DNA of 12,591 bases, from NCBI GenBank assembly GCA_934754445.1, contig CAKVHZ010000025.1, forward strand, positions 1 to 12,591, given 5' to 3'. Position 1 is the first letter of the stretch. The number at the start of each line of letters is the position of its first letter. The position numbers and the translations under genes were made by a program. Below are positions 1 through 5,959 of this stretch, one piece after another. This DNA is from an uncultured Clostridia bacterium (GTDB taxonomy: Bacteria > Bacillota > Clostridia > Christensenellales > UBA1242). The notes under the pieces are model-generated. The model was not told where the DNA came from, made no database searches, and saw nothing but the letters and a program-made list of their open reading frames with translations.

Positions 1-4
1 AAAA

Positions 5-34
5 ATATTCGCATTTTTTAACATTCCTTGTCAA
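5..34 (-). promoter_or_regulatory. Predicted sigma-A promoter reading out of the window
   Basis: On the minus strand a perfect -35 TTGACA (29-34) is followed after 18 bp by GAATAT (5-10). It lies beyond the end of tyrS and reads leftward, so it probably drives a gene just outside the window. The -10 matches consensus less well than the -35. Confidence 0.55.
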
Positions 35-120
35 GTGTTTTTACATATTTTTTAAAAAAGTTTAAATTTTCTTTTTTATATGTTTTTAACTATATTTTTA
101 ATTACATCTACTTTCTTATT

Positions 121-182
121 TATGCCACTAGCACTTTCGTTGGGGTGGCAGTGCCATATTCATTAGTTAAATTTGTGGCATT
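121..182. other. Palindrome-rich, GC-richer patch in an otherwise AT-only intergenic region
   Basis: The 238 bases left of tyrS contain no convincing gene. Within them this patch has alternating TGCCA/TGGCA arms at 123-127, 146-150, 152-156 and 176-180, plus GCACT (131-135) that can pair with AGTGC (150-154). Further out, TTAGTTAAAT (163-172) is complementary to 223-232. No U-tract follows any arm, so it is not a standard terminator. It could be a structured RNA, a repeated extragenic palindrome or a protein-binding site; its function is unknown. Confidence 0.35.
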
Positions 183-238
183 AGCAATTTTTTATTGTTT
201 TTATTTATTTTAAGAATATTTTATTTAACTAAAGTTTT

Positions 239-1465
239 TTATTTGTTTATTACTTTCAAATATGTTTTTTTGCCTTTTTTAATAATGTATTCAGATTTTT
301 TAGGTAAAATTTGTTTAAAGTCAGTTACTTTTTCATCATCTATTGTTATTCCGCCTTGTTCTATCATTCTACGAGCTTCAGAACGAGAACTAAATTGTTT
401 AGCATCAACTAATAAGTCTATAACATTAACATCACCTGTTATATTTAGTTCTATACTTGGCATATTTTCAAAATTAGCATTATTAAATATGTTGTTTACT
501 GTTTCTAGAACTTTATCTGCTTCTAATTTTCCATGAACAAGTTTTGTAATTTCATAAGCCATAACTTTTTTCGCAATTCTTATATCTCCACTTAAGTAAT
601 TTTTTATCTCATCAAGTGAAAGTCTTGTTAAAAGTTTCATTACTTTTTCAACATCTTTGTCATCTACATTATAAAAATATTGATAAAATTCATAAGGAGT
701 GGTTTTTTTGGCATCAACCCACAATGCACCTTTTTCGGTTTTACCCATTTTTTTGCCTTCGTAGTTTGTAAGTAGTGGGTTTGTAAAGCCTTCTAACGAT
801 TTATTTGTTGTCCCTTCTTTGTAGTTTAATTTTCTTGCAAGTTCTACACCAGCAACTATATTTCCCCATTGATCAGAACCACCAAATTCTAATCTGCAAC
901 CATATTTTTTGTTTAAAACAGCAAAATCGTAAGCCTGCATTAACATATAGCCCATTTCAAAAAATGTTAAGCCACCTTGCTCTAAACGTCTAGAATATGC
1001 ATCACTAGCAAGCATTTTGTTTACATTAAAATGAACACCAATATCTCGCATAAAATCTATATAGTCGTAACCTTTAAACCATTCAGCATTATTAACTATT
1101 ATAGCTTTATTTTCGCCTTCTAAATCTAAAAATCTTCCAATAATGCTTTTAATAGCATCATAATTTCCGTTTACAAATTCATCGGTTACCATTTTACGCA
1201 TATCGGTTTTGCCACTAGGGTCGCCAATTTTAGCAGTCGCTCCACCTAAAACTACAATAATTTTATGCCCTGCTTCTTGTAAATACCTAGCAATGATAAG
1301 TGGAAAACAATGACCTATATGCAAACTATCTGCCGTTGGGTCAATTCCAATGTATGCTGTTATTTGCTCATCGCCTGTAAGCATTTTTTCAATTTCTTCA
1401 AGATTAGTTGCTTGATAAATGTAACCCCTTTCGTTTAAAACTTTAAATAAATCTTTTCGTTCCAT
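239..1465 (-). CDS. tyrS: Tyrosyl-tRNA synthetase (class I, TyrRS)
   Basis: The enzyme attaches tyrosine to tRNA-Tyr in the cytoplasm. The class I signature is clear: HIGH at residues 49-52 (in DPTADSLHIGH), KMGKT in the place of KMSKS, and a C-terminal S4-like RNA-binding domain around SRSEARRMIEQGG. The 408-residue length fits bacterial TyrRS. The start is set at the ATG at 1463-1465 (MERKDLF) because GGGAG lies 5 nt upstream; a TTG four codons earlier is in frame but overlaps that ribosome binding site. The gene is transcribed alone from a promoter at 1578-1606. Its leader holds a tyrosine-rich peptide ORF and a terminator/antiterminator pair, so its expression probably responds to the supply of charged tRNA-Tyr. 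No strong terminator is seen after the stop codon. Confidence 0.97.
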   Translation of the reverse strand: MERKDLFKVLNERGYIYQATNLEEIEKMLTGDEQITAYIGIDPTADSLHIGHCFPLIIARYLQEAGHKIIVVLGGATAKIGDPSGKTDMRKMVTDEFVNGNYDAIKSIIGRFLDLEGENKAIIVNNAEWFKGYDYIDFMRDIGVHFNVNKMLASDAYSRRLEQGGLTFFEMGYMLMQAYDFAVLNKKYGCRLEFGGSDQWGNIVAGVELARKLNYKEGTTNKSLEGFTNPLLTNYEGKKMGKTEKGALWVDAKKTTPYEFYQYFYNVDDKDVEKVMKLLTRLSLDEIKNYLSGDIRIAKKVMAYEITKLVHGKLEADKVLETVNNIFNNANFENMPSIELNITGDVNVIDLLVDAKQFSSRSEARRMIEQGGITIDDEKVTDFKQILPKKSEYIIKKGKKTYLKVINK

Positions 1466-1479
1466 AAAATCTCCCAAAT

Positions 1480-1503
1480 AAAAAAGTCTTCTTGGTAGAA
1501 GAC
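1480..1503 (-). terminator. Attenuator terminator in the tyrS leader
   Basis: On the minus strand GTCTTCT (1503-1497), loop ACCA and AGAAGAC (1492-1486) form a perfect 7-bp stem, followed directly by six T (1485-1480). It lies between the tyrS promoter and the tyrS ribosome binding site, so it can only act as an attenuator of tyrS. Its 5' arm shares bases 1497-1501 with the competing antiterminator helix. Confidence 0.88.
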
Positions 1504-1523
1504 CCTAACAAAAAACTTCTACC
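1494..1523 (-). promoter_or_regulatory. Antiterminator helix of the tyrS leader
   Basis: On the minus strand GGTAGAAG (1523-1516) is perfectly complementary to CTTCTACC (1501-1494), giving 8 bp around a 14-nt loop. Forming it uses up the 5' arm of the terminator at 1480-1503, so the two structures exclude each other. The upstream arm begins 10 nt after the leader-peptide stop codon, close enough to be covered by a ribosome terminating there. It would be free when a ribosome is stalled at the Tyr codons. Confidence 0.8.
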
Positions 1524-1532
1524 TAAATAGAA

Positions 1533-1571
1533 TTAGAAATTATAATAATAGTAGTAGTTTTTATTAATCAT
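1533..1571 (-). CDS. Tyrosine-rich leader peptide of tyrS
   Basis: This 12-codon ORF reads MINKNYYYYYNF and then TAA. It has five consecutive Tyr codons (TAC TAC TAT TAT TAT, 1556-1542). It lies between the tyrS promoter and a mutually exclusive antiterminator/terminator pair, the layout of trp, his or pheST leader peptides. The predicted transcription start, 7 nt after the -10 hexamer, coincides with the A of its ATG, and there is no ribosome binding site, so translation would be leaderless. Inference: when charged tRNA-Tyr is scarce the ribosome stalls early in the Tyr run and the antiterminator forms; when it is plentiful the ribosome reaches the stop codon, masks GGTAGAAG and the terminator forms. 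The leader is too short for a T-box and has none of its core motifs. Expression has not been shown. Confidence 0.8.
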   Translation of the reverse strand: MINKNYYYYYNF

Positions 1572-1577
1572 ATTTAT

Positions 1578-1606
1578 ATATTAAACTAAAAATTTATATA
1601 AGTCAA
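1578..1606 (-). promoter_or_regulatory. Promoter of the tyrS leader and tyrS
   Basis: On the minus strand TTGACT (1606-1601) and TAATAT (1583-1578) are separated by exactly 17 bp, a near-consensus sigma-A promoter. Start of transcription is expected about 7 nt downstream, at 1571, the first base of the leader-peptide ATG. Confidence 0.85.
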
Positions 1607-1649
1607 TCAAATTCATATAAAAAATTTTATTGTAATTGTTTCTAATTTT

Positions 1650-1671
1650 AAATAAAATCTTTTATAGATTT
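1650..1671 (-). terminator. Weak terminator candidate after the radical SAM gene
   Basis: On the minus strand AAATCT, a 5-nt loop and AGATTT form a 6-bp AT-rich stem followed by TATTT. It is just past the stop codon at 1682-1684 and before the tyrS promoter. The stem is weak and the U-tract interrupted, so termination here would be inefficient. Confidence 0.3.
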
Positions 1672-1681
1672 ATGTTATATA

Positions 1682-2569
1682 TTATCTATCTAAAAATTTT
1701 TGAAGATTAAACTTTTCCTTAAAATCTGGAATAAAATCTTCACTAGAAGAAGTTTTTTCTTGTGTGAAAGCATTTTCAAAATTAAGATTAATTAAATGTT
1801 TAACAACTCTTTTATATTCAATGTCTTTGACCTTGTTTTTTAATACTTCATGTTCTTTTGCTTTATAATATGGCGTGTATTGGCTCATTAAACTAACAAT
1901 AGTTTTATTTCCTAAATTTTTATATATTTCATCAATTATTTTAATGCTATCACTACTACTACCGGGCAAAACTAAATGACGAACTATAATACCTTTTTTC
2001 ATTAAATTATTTTCTATAATATCTTGAGGCAAAATTTCTCTAGCCTTAATTAAACTTTTCATGGCATTTTCAAAATAGTCTTCTGCCTTACTATATTCTT
2101 TACTCAATTTTGAAGAATAATATTTTACATCAAAAATAAAAATATCAGCAAAACCTTTTAACTTTTCAATAGTTTCTACTTTTTCATAACCGCTAGTATT
2201 AAAAATAACTGGTATTTTAGGTTTATATATTTTTAATGCCGAAATTATTTCATTGGTAAAATGAGTTGGAGTTACTAAATTAATATTATTCGCCCCCATT
2301 TCTTCTAATTTTTTAAAAATGTCAACTAGATTTTCAATAGTTATATCTATTCCTTCACAAAAACTACTTACTTCATAATTTTGACAAAAAATACATTTTA
2401 AATTGCAACCACTAAAAAAAATTGCCCCACTACCTTTCGTTCCACTGATTATAGGTTCTTCAAAATAATGTAGCATTACTTTATTTATTTTTAAACTTTT
2501 AACATTGCAATATCCCGCCTTTAAACTACGGTCTACATTGCAATTTCTTGGGCATAAATTACATAACAT
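1682..2569 (-). CDS. PflX-type radical SAM iron-sulfur protein
   Basis: This is a 295-residue radical SAM protein resembling the PflX group (COG1313), whose members are often annotated as pyruvate formate-lyase activating enzyme homologues but whose substrate is not established. The SAM-binding [4Fe-4S] cluster motif CxxxCxxC is at C55, C59 and C62 (FFSGCNLKCIFCQN). The family's N-terminal cysteines are also present (C3, C6, C10 and C21), and may bind a second metal site. It is transcribed divergently from the SDR gene and no pyruvate formate-lyase gene is nearby. The ATG at 2567-2569 has no Shine-Dalgarno sequence. Instead a TAAAAT hexamer lies exactly 6 nt upstream, so the mRNA may be leaderless. 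The specific reaction cannot be assigned from sequence. Confidence 0.88.
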   Translation of the reverse strand: MLCNLCPRNCNVDRSLKAGYCNVKSLKINKVMLHYFEEPIISGTKGSGAIFFSGCNLKCIFCQNYEVSSFCEGIDITIENLVDIFKKLEEMGANNINLVTPTHFTNEIISALKIYKPKIPVIFNTSGYEKVETIEKLKGFADIFIFDVKYYSSKLSKEYSKAEDYFENAMKSLIKAREILPQDIIENNLMKKGIIVRHLVLPGSSSDSIKIIDEIYKNLGNKTIVSLMSQYTPYYKAKEHEVLKNKVKDIEYKRVVKHLINLNFENAFTQEKTSSSEDFIPDFKEKFNLQKFLDR

Positions 2570-2575
2570 ATTTAT

Positions 2576-2581
2576 ATTTTA
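2576..2581 (-). promoter_or_regulatory. Candidate -10 element of the radical SAM gene
   Basis: TAAAAT on the minus strand lies 6 nt before the ATG (spacer ATAAAT, identical to that before the tyrS leader peptide ATG). No good -35 is seen 16-18 bp upstream, so the call rests on the hexamer and on the same geometry at two other starts in the window. Confidence 0.4.
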
Positions 2582-2621
2582 CAATAAACCCTACAAAAAA
2601 TAAAGTTTTTTTTATTATAAT

Positions 2622-2651
2622 TTGACAAACATATACTAAACCTTTTAAAAT
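2622..2651 (+). promoter_or_regulatory. Promoter of the SDR gene, predicted leaderless
   Basis: A perfect TTGACA (2622-2627) is followed after 18 bp by TAAAAT (2646-2651). Transcription would start about 7 nt later, at 2658, which is the A of the ATG. No ribosome binding site is present. A TATACT at 2632-2637 is an alternative -10, but its -35 would be poor. Confidence 0.65.
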
Positions 2652-2657
2652 TAAATT

Positions 2658-3440
2658 ATGAATAAAATTGTAGTAATAACAGGTGCAAGTAGCGGAATAG
2701 GTTTATCTTTATATAATTTATACAAACAAAAAGGCGATACTCCTATTTGTTTAGCACGAACAAACGAAATTAATCTTGAAAATTTTATAGCATGCGATGT
2801 TACAAAAGAAGAAAATATAATTTCGGCATTTAGACAAATTCAAGAAAAGTATAAAAATATAGATATTTTAATAAATAACGCTGGCTATGGAATAAGCGGT
2901 GCTATAGAATTAGAACATTCTAGCACAGTGCAAAACTTAATGGATGTAAACTTTATGGGGGCATTTTTGTGCTATAAATATGCTTTGCCACTTATGAAAG
3001 AAGGCTCTAAAATTGTTAACATGAGTTCAGTTTGTGCATTATTCCCTATTCCTTTTAGAGGTTTTTATTGTGCTAGTAAAAGTGCACTTAGTTCAATTAG
3101 TTTAACTCAATACATGGAGTTAAAACCAAGTAAAATTGATGTTATAACTATTTGCCCCGGTCAAACAAAAAGCAATTTTAATAAAAACAGAATACGAAAT
3201 TTAGAAACTAATGAAAGATATAAAGATAAAATTAGTTCTGCTGCCGAAACTCTTAAACATAGTGAAGAAAAAAGAATGAATACTGATAAAGTTGCTAAAA
3301 TAATTTTGAAACAAACTTACAAAAAGCATCCAAAGCCAATGAAAATAATAGGTTTTCAATATAAACTATTTTATTTCTTCCAAAGAATTTTACCAACAAG
3401 GTGGTTTTTAGCATTAACTAATAAATTTTTAGGAAAATAA
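2658..3440 (+). CDS. Short-chain dehydrogenase/reductase (SDR), NAD(P)-dependent
   Basis: This 260-residue cytoplasmic oxidoreductase is of the classical SDR type. The Rossmann dinucleotide motif TGASSGIG is at 8-15 and NNAG at 73-76. The catalytic tetrad is N98, S124, Y137 and K141 (YxxxK, with Ser 13 residues before Tyr as usual). D47-V48 is the usual adenine-contacting DV pair. The substrate cannot be read from the sequence; the hydrophobic, basic C-terminal end (about 228-260) may lie against a membrane or bind a lipid-like substrate, which is speculative. It stands alone on the plus strand, divergent from the radical SAM gene, with its own promoter at 2622-2651. The start lacks a Shine-Dalgarno sequence and coincides with the predicted transcription start. 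A bidirectional terminator follows at 3526-3556. Confidence 0.93.
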   Translation: MNKIVVITGASSGIGLSLYNLYKQKGDTPICLARTNEINLENFIACDVTKEENIISAFRQIQEKYKNIDILINNAGYGISGAIELEHSSTVQNLMDVNFMGAFLCYKYALPLMKEGSKIVNMSSVCALFPIPFRGFYCASKSALSSISLTQYMELKPSKIDVITICPGQTKSNFNKNRIRNLETNERYKDKISSAAETLKHSEEKRMNTDKVAKIILKQTYKKHPKPMKIIGFQYKLFYFFQRILPTRWFLALTNKFLGK

Positions 3441-3525
3441 AAAAATCAATAACACTATAACAATTTATTAAATTTTAAGCAATTTGATAAATCAAAACAA
3501 ATTAAATTAAATTATGACGAAAAAC

Positions 3526-3556
3526 AAAAAAATCAACAAGTTTTGTTGATTTTTTT
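3526..3556. terminator. Bidirectional terminator between the SDR gene and yitT
   Basis: An A-run plus ATCAACAA pairs with TTGTTGAT plus a T-run around a GTT triloop. Both strands therefore show a stem followed by a U-tract. It can end the plus-strand SDR transcript and the minus-strand yitT transcript. The 152-bp gap (3441-3592) otherwise holds only AT-rich sequence, a small TTTGAT/ATCAAA palindrome (3483-3496) and a copy of the AAATTAAATTATGA element at 3504-3517. Confidence 0.85.
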
Positions 3557-3592
3557 CTTACTATTTTATTTATCAAAATTTTCTTTTTCCAC

Positions 3593-4672
3593 TTATGGTT
3601 TGCTTTTTTCTATTTTCGTGTTTTCTTTTTTCGCTCTTTTAATATCATTTTCAGTTAAGTTCTCAGTTTTTTTAGTTTTATTCTCTATATTATTTTCGTT
3701 CAAACTCTCGGTTGTTGTTTCGTTCGTTATTTCGATATTATTTTCTTTTGTTTCGTTTAATTTTTGTTTATTTATGTTTTTCTTCGACTTATATTTTACT
3801 TGCTTTTCAAAGCCATTTCCATAAGCTTCTGTAACAGAAGTTGAAAATAAAAACGCATTTTCATCAATTTCAAAAACAATATCTTTTAAATTTCTTGCTT
3901 CATATTTGTTTATTAAGCAAAGTAACATATTTTTTTCATTTTTAGAATAAACACCTTCGCCATTTATCAAAGTTGCACCACGATAAAGTTTAGATACTAT
4001 TGCACTAGAAATTTCTTCATATTTATCACTAATAATATAATATGCTCTTGTGTTTCTTGCACCATCTATAACAAAGTCGGTTATTTTACCACATAAGTAA
4101 ATTGCAAGTAAAGTATATAAACTATTGCTTAATCCATAAGTGGCAAAACTTAAAAGCAAAACAAAAGTATCTACAACAATTATAATGCTACCTATCGTTA
4201 TGTTACTATTATATTTGTGAATTATATTGCCAAGCATTTCTCCGCCACCAGTAGAGCCCCCGCCTCGAACAACTAGACCTGTTCCTACACCCATTAAAAC
4301 TGCTCCAAAAACACAAGCCAAAAACATATCGTTTAAATTAAGGTTGAATTTTAAAAATTCAATACATACTGAATATAATCCTATACCAAATAAAGAATAT
4401 AAAAAGTATTTTTTACCATTTGTTTTTAAAGCAAAAAATATTAAAACTGCATTCATACACAAATAAATAACTGTTGGTGAAATATAAAACCAATTTAATT
4501 TATAGTGGAATAAATCGGATATAACTGCGGCAAGTCCGCCAAAACCACCGGGGGCAATGTTATTTGAGTAGAAAAAACTATTAAATGCAAGCCCCATTAA
4601 TAATATACCTACTACAATGTAAGTTATTTTTAAAGCCTCATTAAAATATTTGTTTCTTAATAGTTTTCTCAT
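3593..4672 (-). CDS. YitT-family membrane protein with DUF2179 domain and long charged tail
   Basis: The 359-residue protein has the YitT-family plan: hydrophobic membrane segments across roughly residues 15-200, glycine-rich motifs APGGFGGLA (40-48) and GGGSTGGGEML (137-147), then a cytoplasmic DUF2179-like domain at about 208-285. The family's transport or other role is not well defined. From about residue 291 to the end is a low-complexity tail rich in Lys, Glu, Asn and Thr, which most relatives (usually about 280-290 residues) lack. Its nucleotide sequence is nearly all A/T and repetitive, suggesting a recent extension by slippage. The start has AGGAG 8 nt upstream and a promoter at 4691-4719; it is a single-gene unit ending at the terminator at 3526-3556. 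Confidence 0.9.
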   Translation of the reverse strand: MRKLLRNKYFNEALKITYIVVGILLMGLAFNSFFYSNNIAPGGFGGLAAVISDLFHYKLNWFYISPTVIYLCMNAVLIFFALKTNGKKYFLYSLFGIGLYSVCIEFLKFNLNLNDMFLACVFGAVLMGVGTGLVVRGGGSTGGGEMLGNIIHKYNSNITIGSIIIVVDTFVLLLSFATYGLSNSLYTLLAIYLCGKITDFVIDGARNTRAYYIISDKYEEISSAIVSKLYRGATLINGEGVYSKNEKNMLLCLINKYEARNLKDIVFEIDENAFLFSTSVTEAYGNGFEKQVKYKSKKNINKQKLNETKENNIEITNETTTESLNENNIENKTKKTENLTENDIKRAKKENTKIEKSKP

Positions 4673-4690
4673 AAGTGTTCTCCTATAATT

Positions 4691-4719
4691 AGTATATATA
4701 AATTAGATAATTTTAACAA
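4691..4719 (-). promoter_or_regulatory. Promoter of the yitT-family gene
   Basis: On the minus strand TTGTTA (4719-4714) and TATACT (4696-4691) are 17 bp apart. The predicted 5' UTR is only about a dozen nucleotides and begins almost at the AGGAG ribosome binding site. Confidence 0.7.
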
Positions 4720-4730
4720 ATATTTTTAAT

Positions 4731-4763
4731 AAAAAAAATCATATTTTAATAAATATGATTTTT
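4731..4763 (-). terminator. Terminator of the rpmG-rplA operon
   Basis: On the minus strand AAAAATCATATTT, loop ATTA and AAATATGATTTTT form a 13-bp stem followed by further T residues. It lies 26 bp after the rplA stop codon and upstream of the yitT promoter. It closes the ribosomal operon, so rplJ and rplL are not part of this transcript. Confidence 0.85.
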
Positions 4764-4788
4764 AATTTTAAATTGTTATTTGCTAATT

Positions 4789-5472
4789 TTAAGCATTTTT
4801 ATAGTTAACTTTAATTCCAGGTCCCATAGTAGAAGCAAGGCTTATAGTTTTTAAATAAGTTCCTTTGCTTGCTGCTGGTTTTGCTTTAACAATTGCTTGC
4901 ATAACTGTAGCAAAGTTTTCTGCTAATTTTTCTTTACCGAAACTTGCTTTACCAATAATAACATGAACGATGTTATTTTTGTCTAGTCTATATTCAACTT
5001 TACCTGCTTTCACATCATGAATAGCTTTAGCAACATCAGTAGTAACTGTTCCGCTTTTAGGGTTAGGCATTAAACCTTTAGGTCCTAAAATTTTTGCACA
5101 TCTACCAACTAAACCCATCATATCTGGAGTTGTAATACATACATCAAAATCTAAGAAGTTTTGATTTTGAATTTTTGCAACAATTTCTTCTGCACCAACA
5201 ATATCAGCACCTGCTTTTTCAGCAATATCTGCATTGTCACCTTTAGCAATAACTAAAACTTTTACACTTTTACCTGTTCCGTTTGGTAAAATAACAACAC
5301 CACGAACTTGTTGGTCTGCATTTCTACCATCAACACCAAGTTTAACATGAAGTTCTATTGTTTCATCAAATTTTGCTTTACTTGTTTGTAATGCTAAATC
5401 AATTGCTTCATCAACATCATATAATTTAGATTTATCAATTAATTTTGCACTTTCTAAATATCTTTTACCCAT
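4789..5472 (-). CDS. rplA: 50S ribosomal protein L1
   Basis: L1 binds 23S rRNA at the L1 stalk and takes part in release of deacylated tRNA from the E site. In several bacteria it also represses its own operon by binding the mRNA. The 227-residue length and conserved stretches (GRCAKILGPKGLMPNPKSGT and the C-terminal TMGPGIKV) are diagnostic. The start has AAAAGGAG 6 nt upstream. It is the last gene of the operon, 44 bp after rplK, and the gap contains a hairpin motif (5486-5513) that matches one before rplK, a probable L1-binding site. In many relatives rplJ and rplL follow; here the operon ends and a yitT-family gene comes next. Confidence 0.98.
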   Translation of the reverse strand: MGKRYLESAKLIDKSKLYDVDEAIDLALQTSKAKFDETIELHVKLGVDGRNADQQVRGVVILPNGTGKSVKVLVIAKGDNADIAEKAGADIVGAEEIVAKIQNQNFLDFDVCITTPDMMGLVGRCAKILGPKGLMPNPKSGTVTTDVAKAIHDVKAGKVEYRLDKNNIVHVIIGKASFGKEKLAENFATVMQAIVKAKPAASKGTYLKTISLASTMGPGIKVNYKNA

Positions 5473-5485
5473 TTTTTTCTCCTTT

Positions 5486-5513
5486 TGGTTTTAACGAGAT
5501 TTTCTCTCTCCCA
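5486..5513 (-). promoter_or_regulatory. Probable L1-binding hairpin before rplA
   Basis: On the minus strand TGG GA, GAGA, loop, TCTC, GTTAAAA, CCA forms an outer TGG/CCA stem, an asymmetric internal loop GA/GTTAAAA and an inner GAGA/TCTC stem. It directly abuts the rplA ribosome binding site AAAAGGAG. The same arrangement occurs before rplK. L1 repression of the rplKA mRNA is known in E. coli; assigning this motif to L1 is inference. Confidence 0.6.
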
Positions 5514-5516
5514 TAA

Positions 5517-5942
5517 TTAATCTACAACCACTACGCCCATGCTACGAGCAGAGCCAGCAATCATTTTCATAGCACTTTCTACTGAACTTGCATTTAAATC
5601 TTGCATTTTCATTTTTGCAATTTCTTCAACTTGTGCTTTTGTTATTTTAGCAACTTTATCTCTATTACTTTTTGCACTACCTTTGTCAATTCCGCAAGCC
5701 TTTTTAATTAAATCGGTTGCTGGTGGAGTTTTAGTAACAAAACTGAAAGTTCTATCATCATAAGCGGTAACAATTACTGGAATTGTGAAACCTACTTTAT
5801 CTTGAGTTCTTTCGTTAAATTGTTTTAAAAATTCCATTGAATTAACGCCGTGAGGTCCTAATGCAGAACCTACACTTTGACCTGGAGTTGCTTTTCCGCC
5901 AGGTAGTTGTAATTTAATAACTGCTTTAACTTTTTTTGCCAT
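5517..5942 (-). CDS. rplK: 50S ribosomal protein L11
   Basis: L11 binds the GTPase-associated region of 23S rRNA, with roles in factor-dependent GTP hydrolysis and the stringent response. The 141-residue length is standard. The N-terminal domain has KLQLPGGKATPGQSVGSALG; the usual form is PAGKATPAPPVG, so the loop differs slightly from typical sequences. The C-terminal RNA-binding domain has TPPATDLIKKA and ends GSARSMGVVVVD. The start has AAAGGAG upstream. It follows the small ORF after nusG by 93 bp and precedes rplA. A hairpin motif at 5960-5994, just upstream of its ribosome binding site, probably mediates translational control by L1. Confidence 0.98.
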   Translation of the reverse strand: MAKKVKAVIKLQLPGGKATPGQSVGSALGPHGVNSMEFLKQFNERTQDKVGFTIPVIVTAYDDRTFSFVTKTPPATDLIKKACGIDKGSAKSNRDKVAKITKAQVEEIAKMKMQDLNASSVESAMKMIAGSARSMGVVVVD

Positions 5943-5959
5943 ATTCTTTTCTCCTTTTG

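Noticed and set aside
28..213. Plus-strand 61-codon hydrophobic ORF starting with TTG
   Set aside because: It has a TTG start with no ribosome binding site, an amino-acid mix forced by T-rich DNA (Phe, Tyr, Leu) and runs through the palindromic patch.
195..536. Plus-strand ORF antisense to the end of tyrS
   Set aside because: It overlaps a certain gene on the other strand and has no recognisable protein features; a shadow of tyrS coding.
1465..1571. T-box riboswitch upstream of tyrS, suggested by an AGGGT next to the antiterminator
   Set aside because: The leader is only about 106 nt, lacks a Stem I and specifier loop, and the AGGGT is not followed by the TGGNACCGCG of a T-box. The Tyr-rich ORF explains the amino-acid specificity better.
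3514..3549. 11-codon ORF (MTKNKKINKFC) as a second attenuator leader peptide
   Set aside because: It ends inside the terminator but has no amino-acid run, no competing antiterminator and no plus-strand gene downstream to regulate.
3543..3824. Plus-strand 93-codon Phe/Ser/Leu-rich ORF resembling a membrane protein
   Set aside because: It is the reverse complement of the Lys/Glu/Asn-rich tail of the YitT-family protein; AAA and GAA codons read as TTT and TTC on the other strand.
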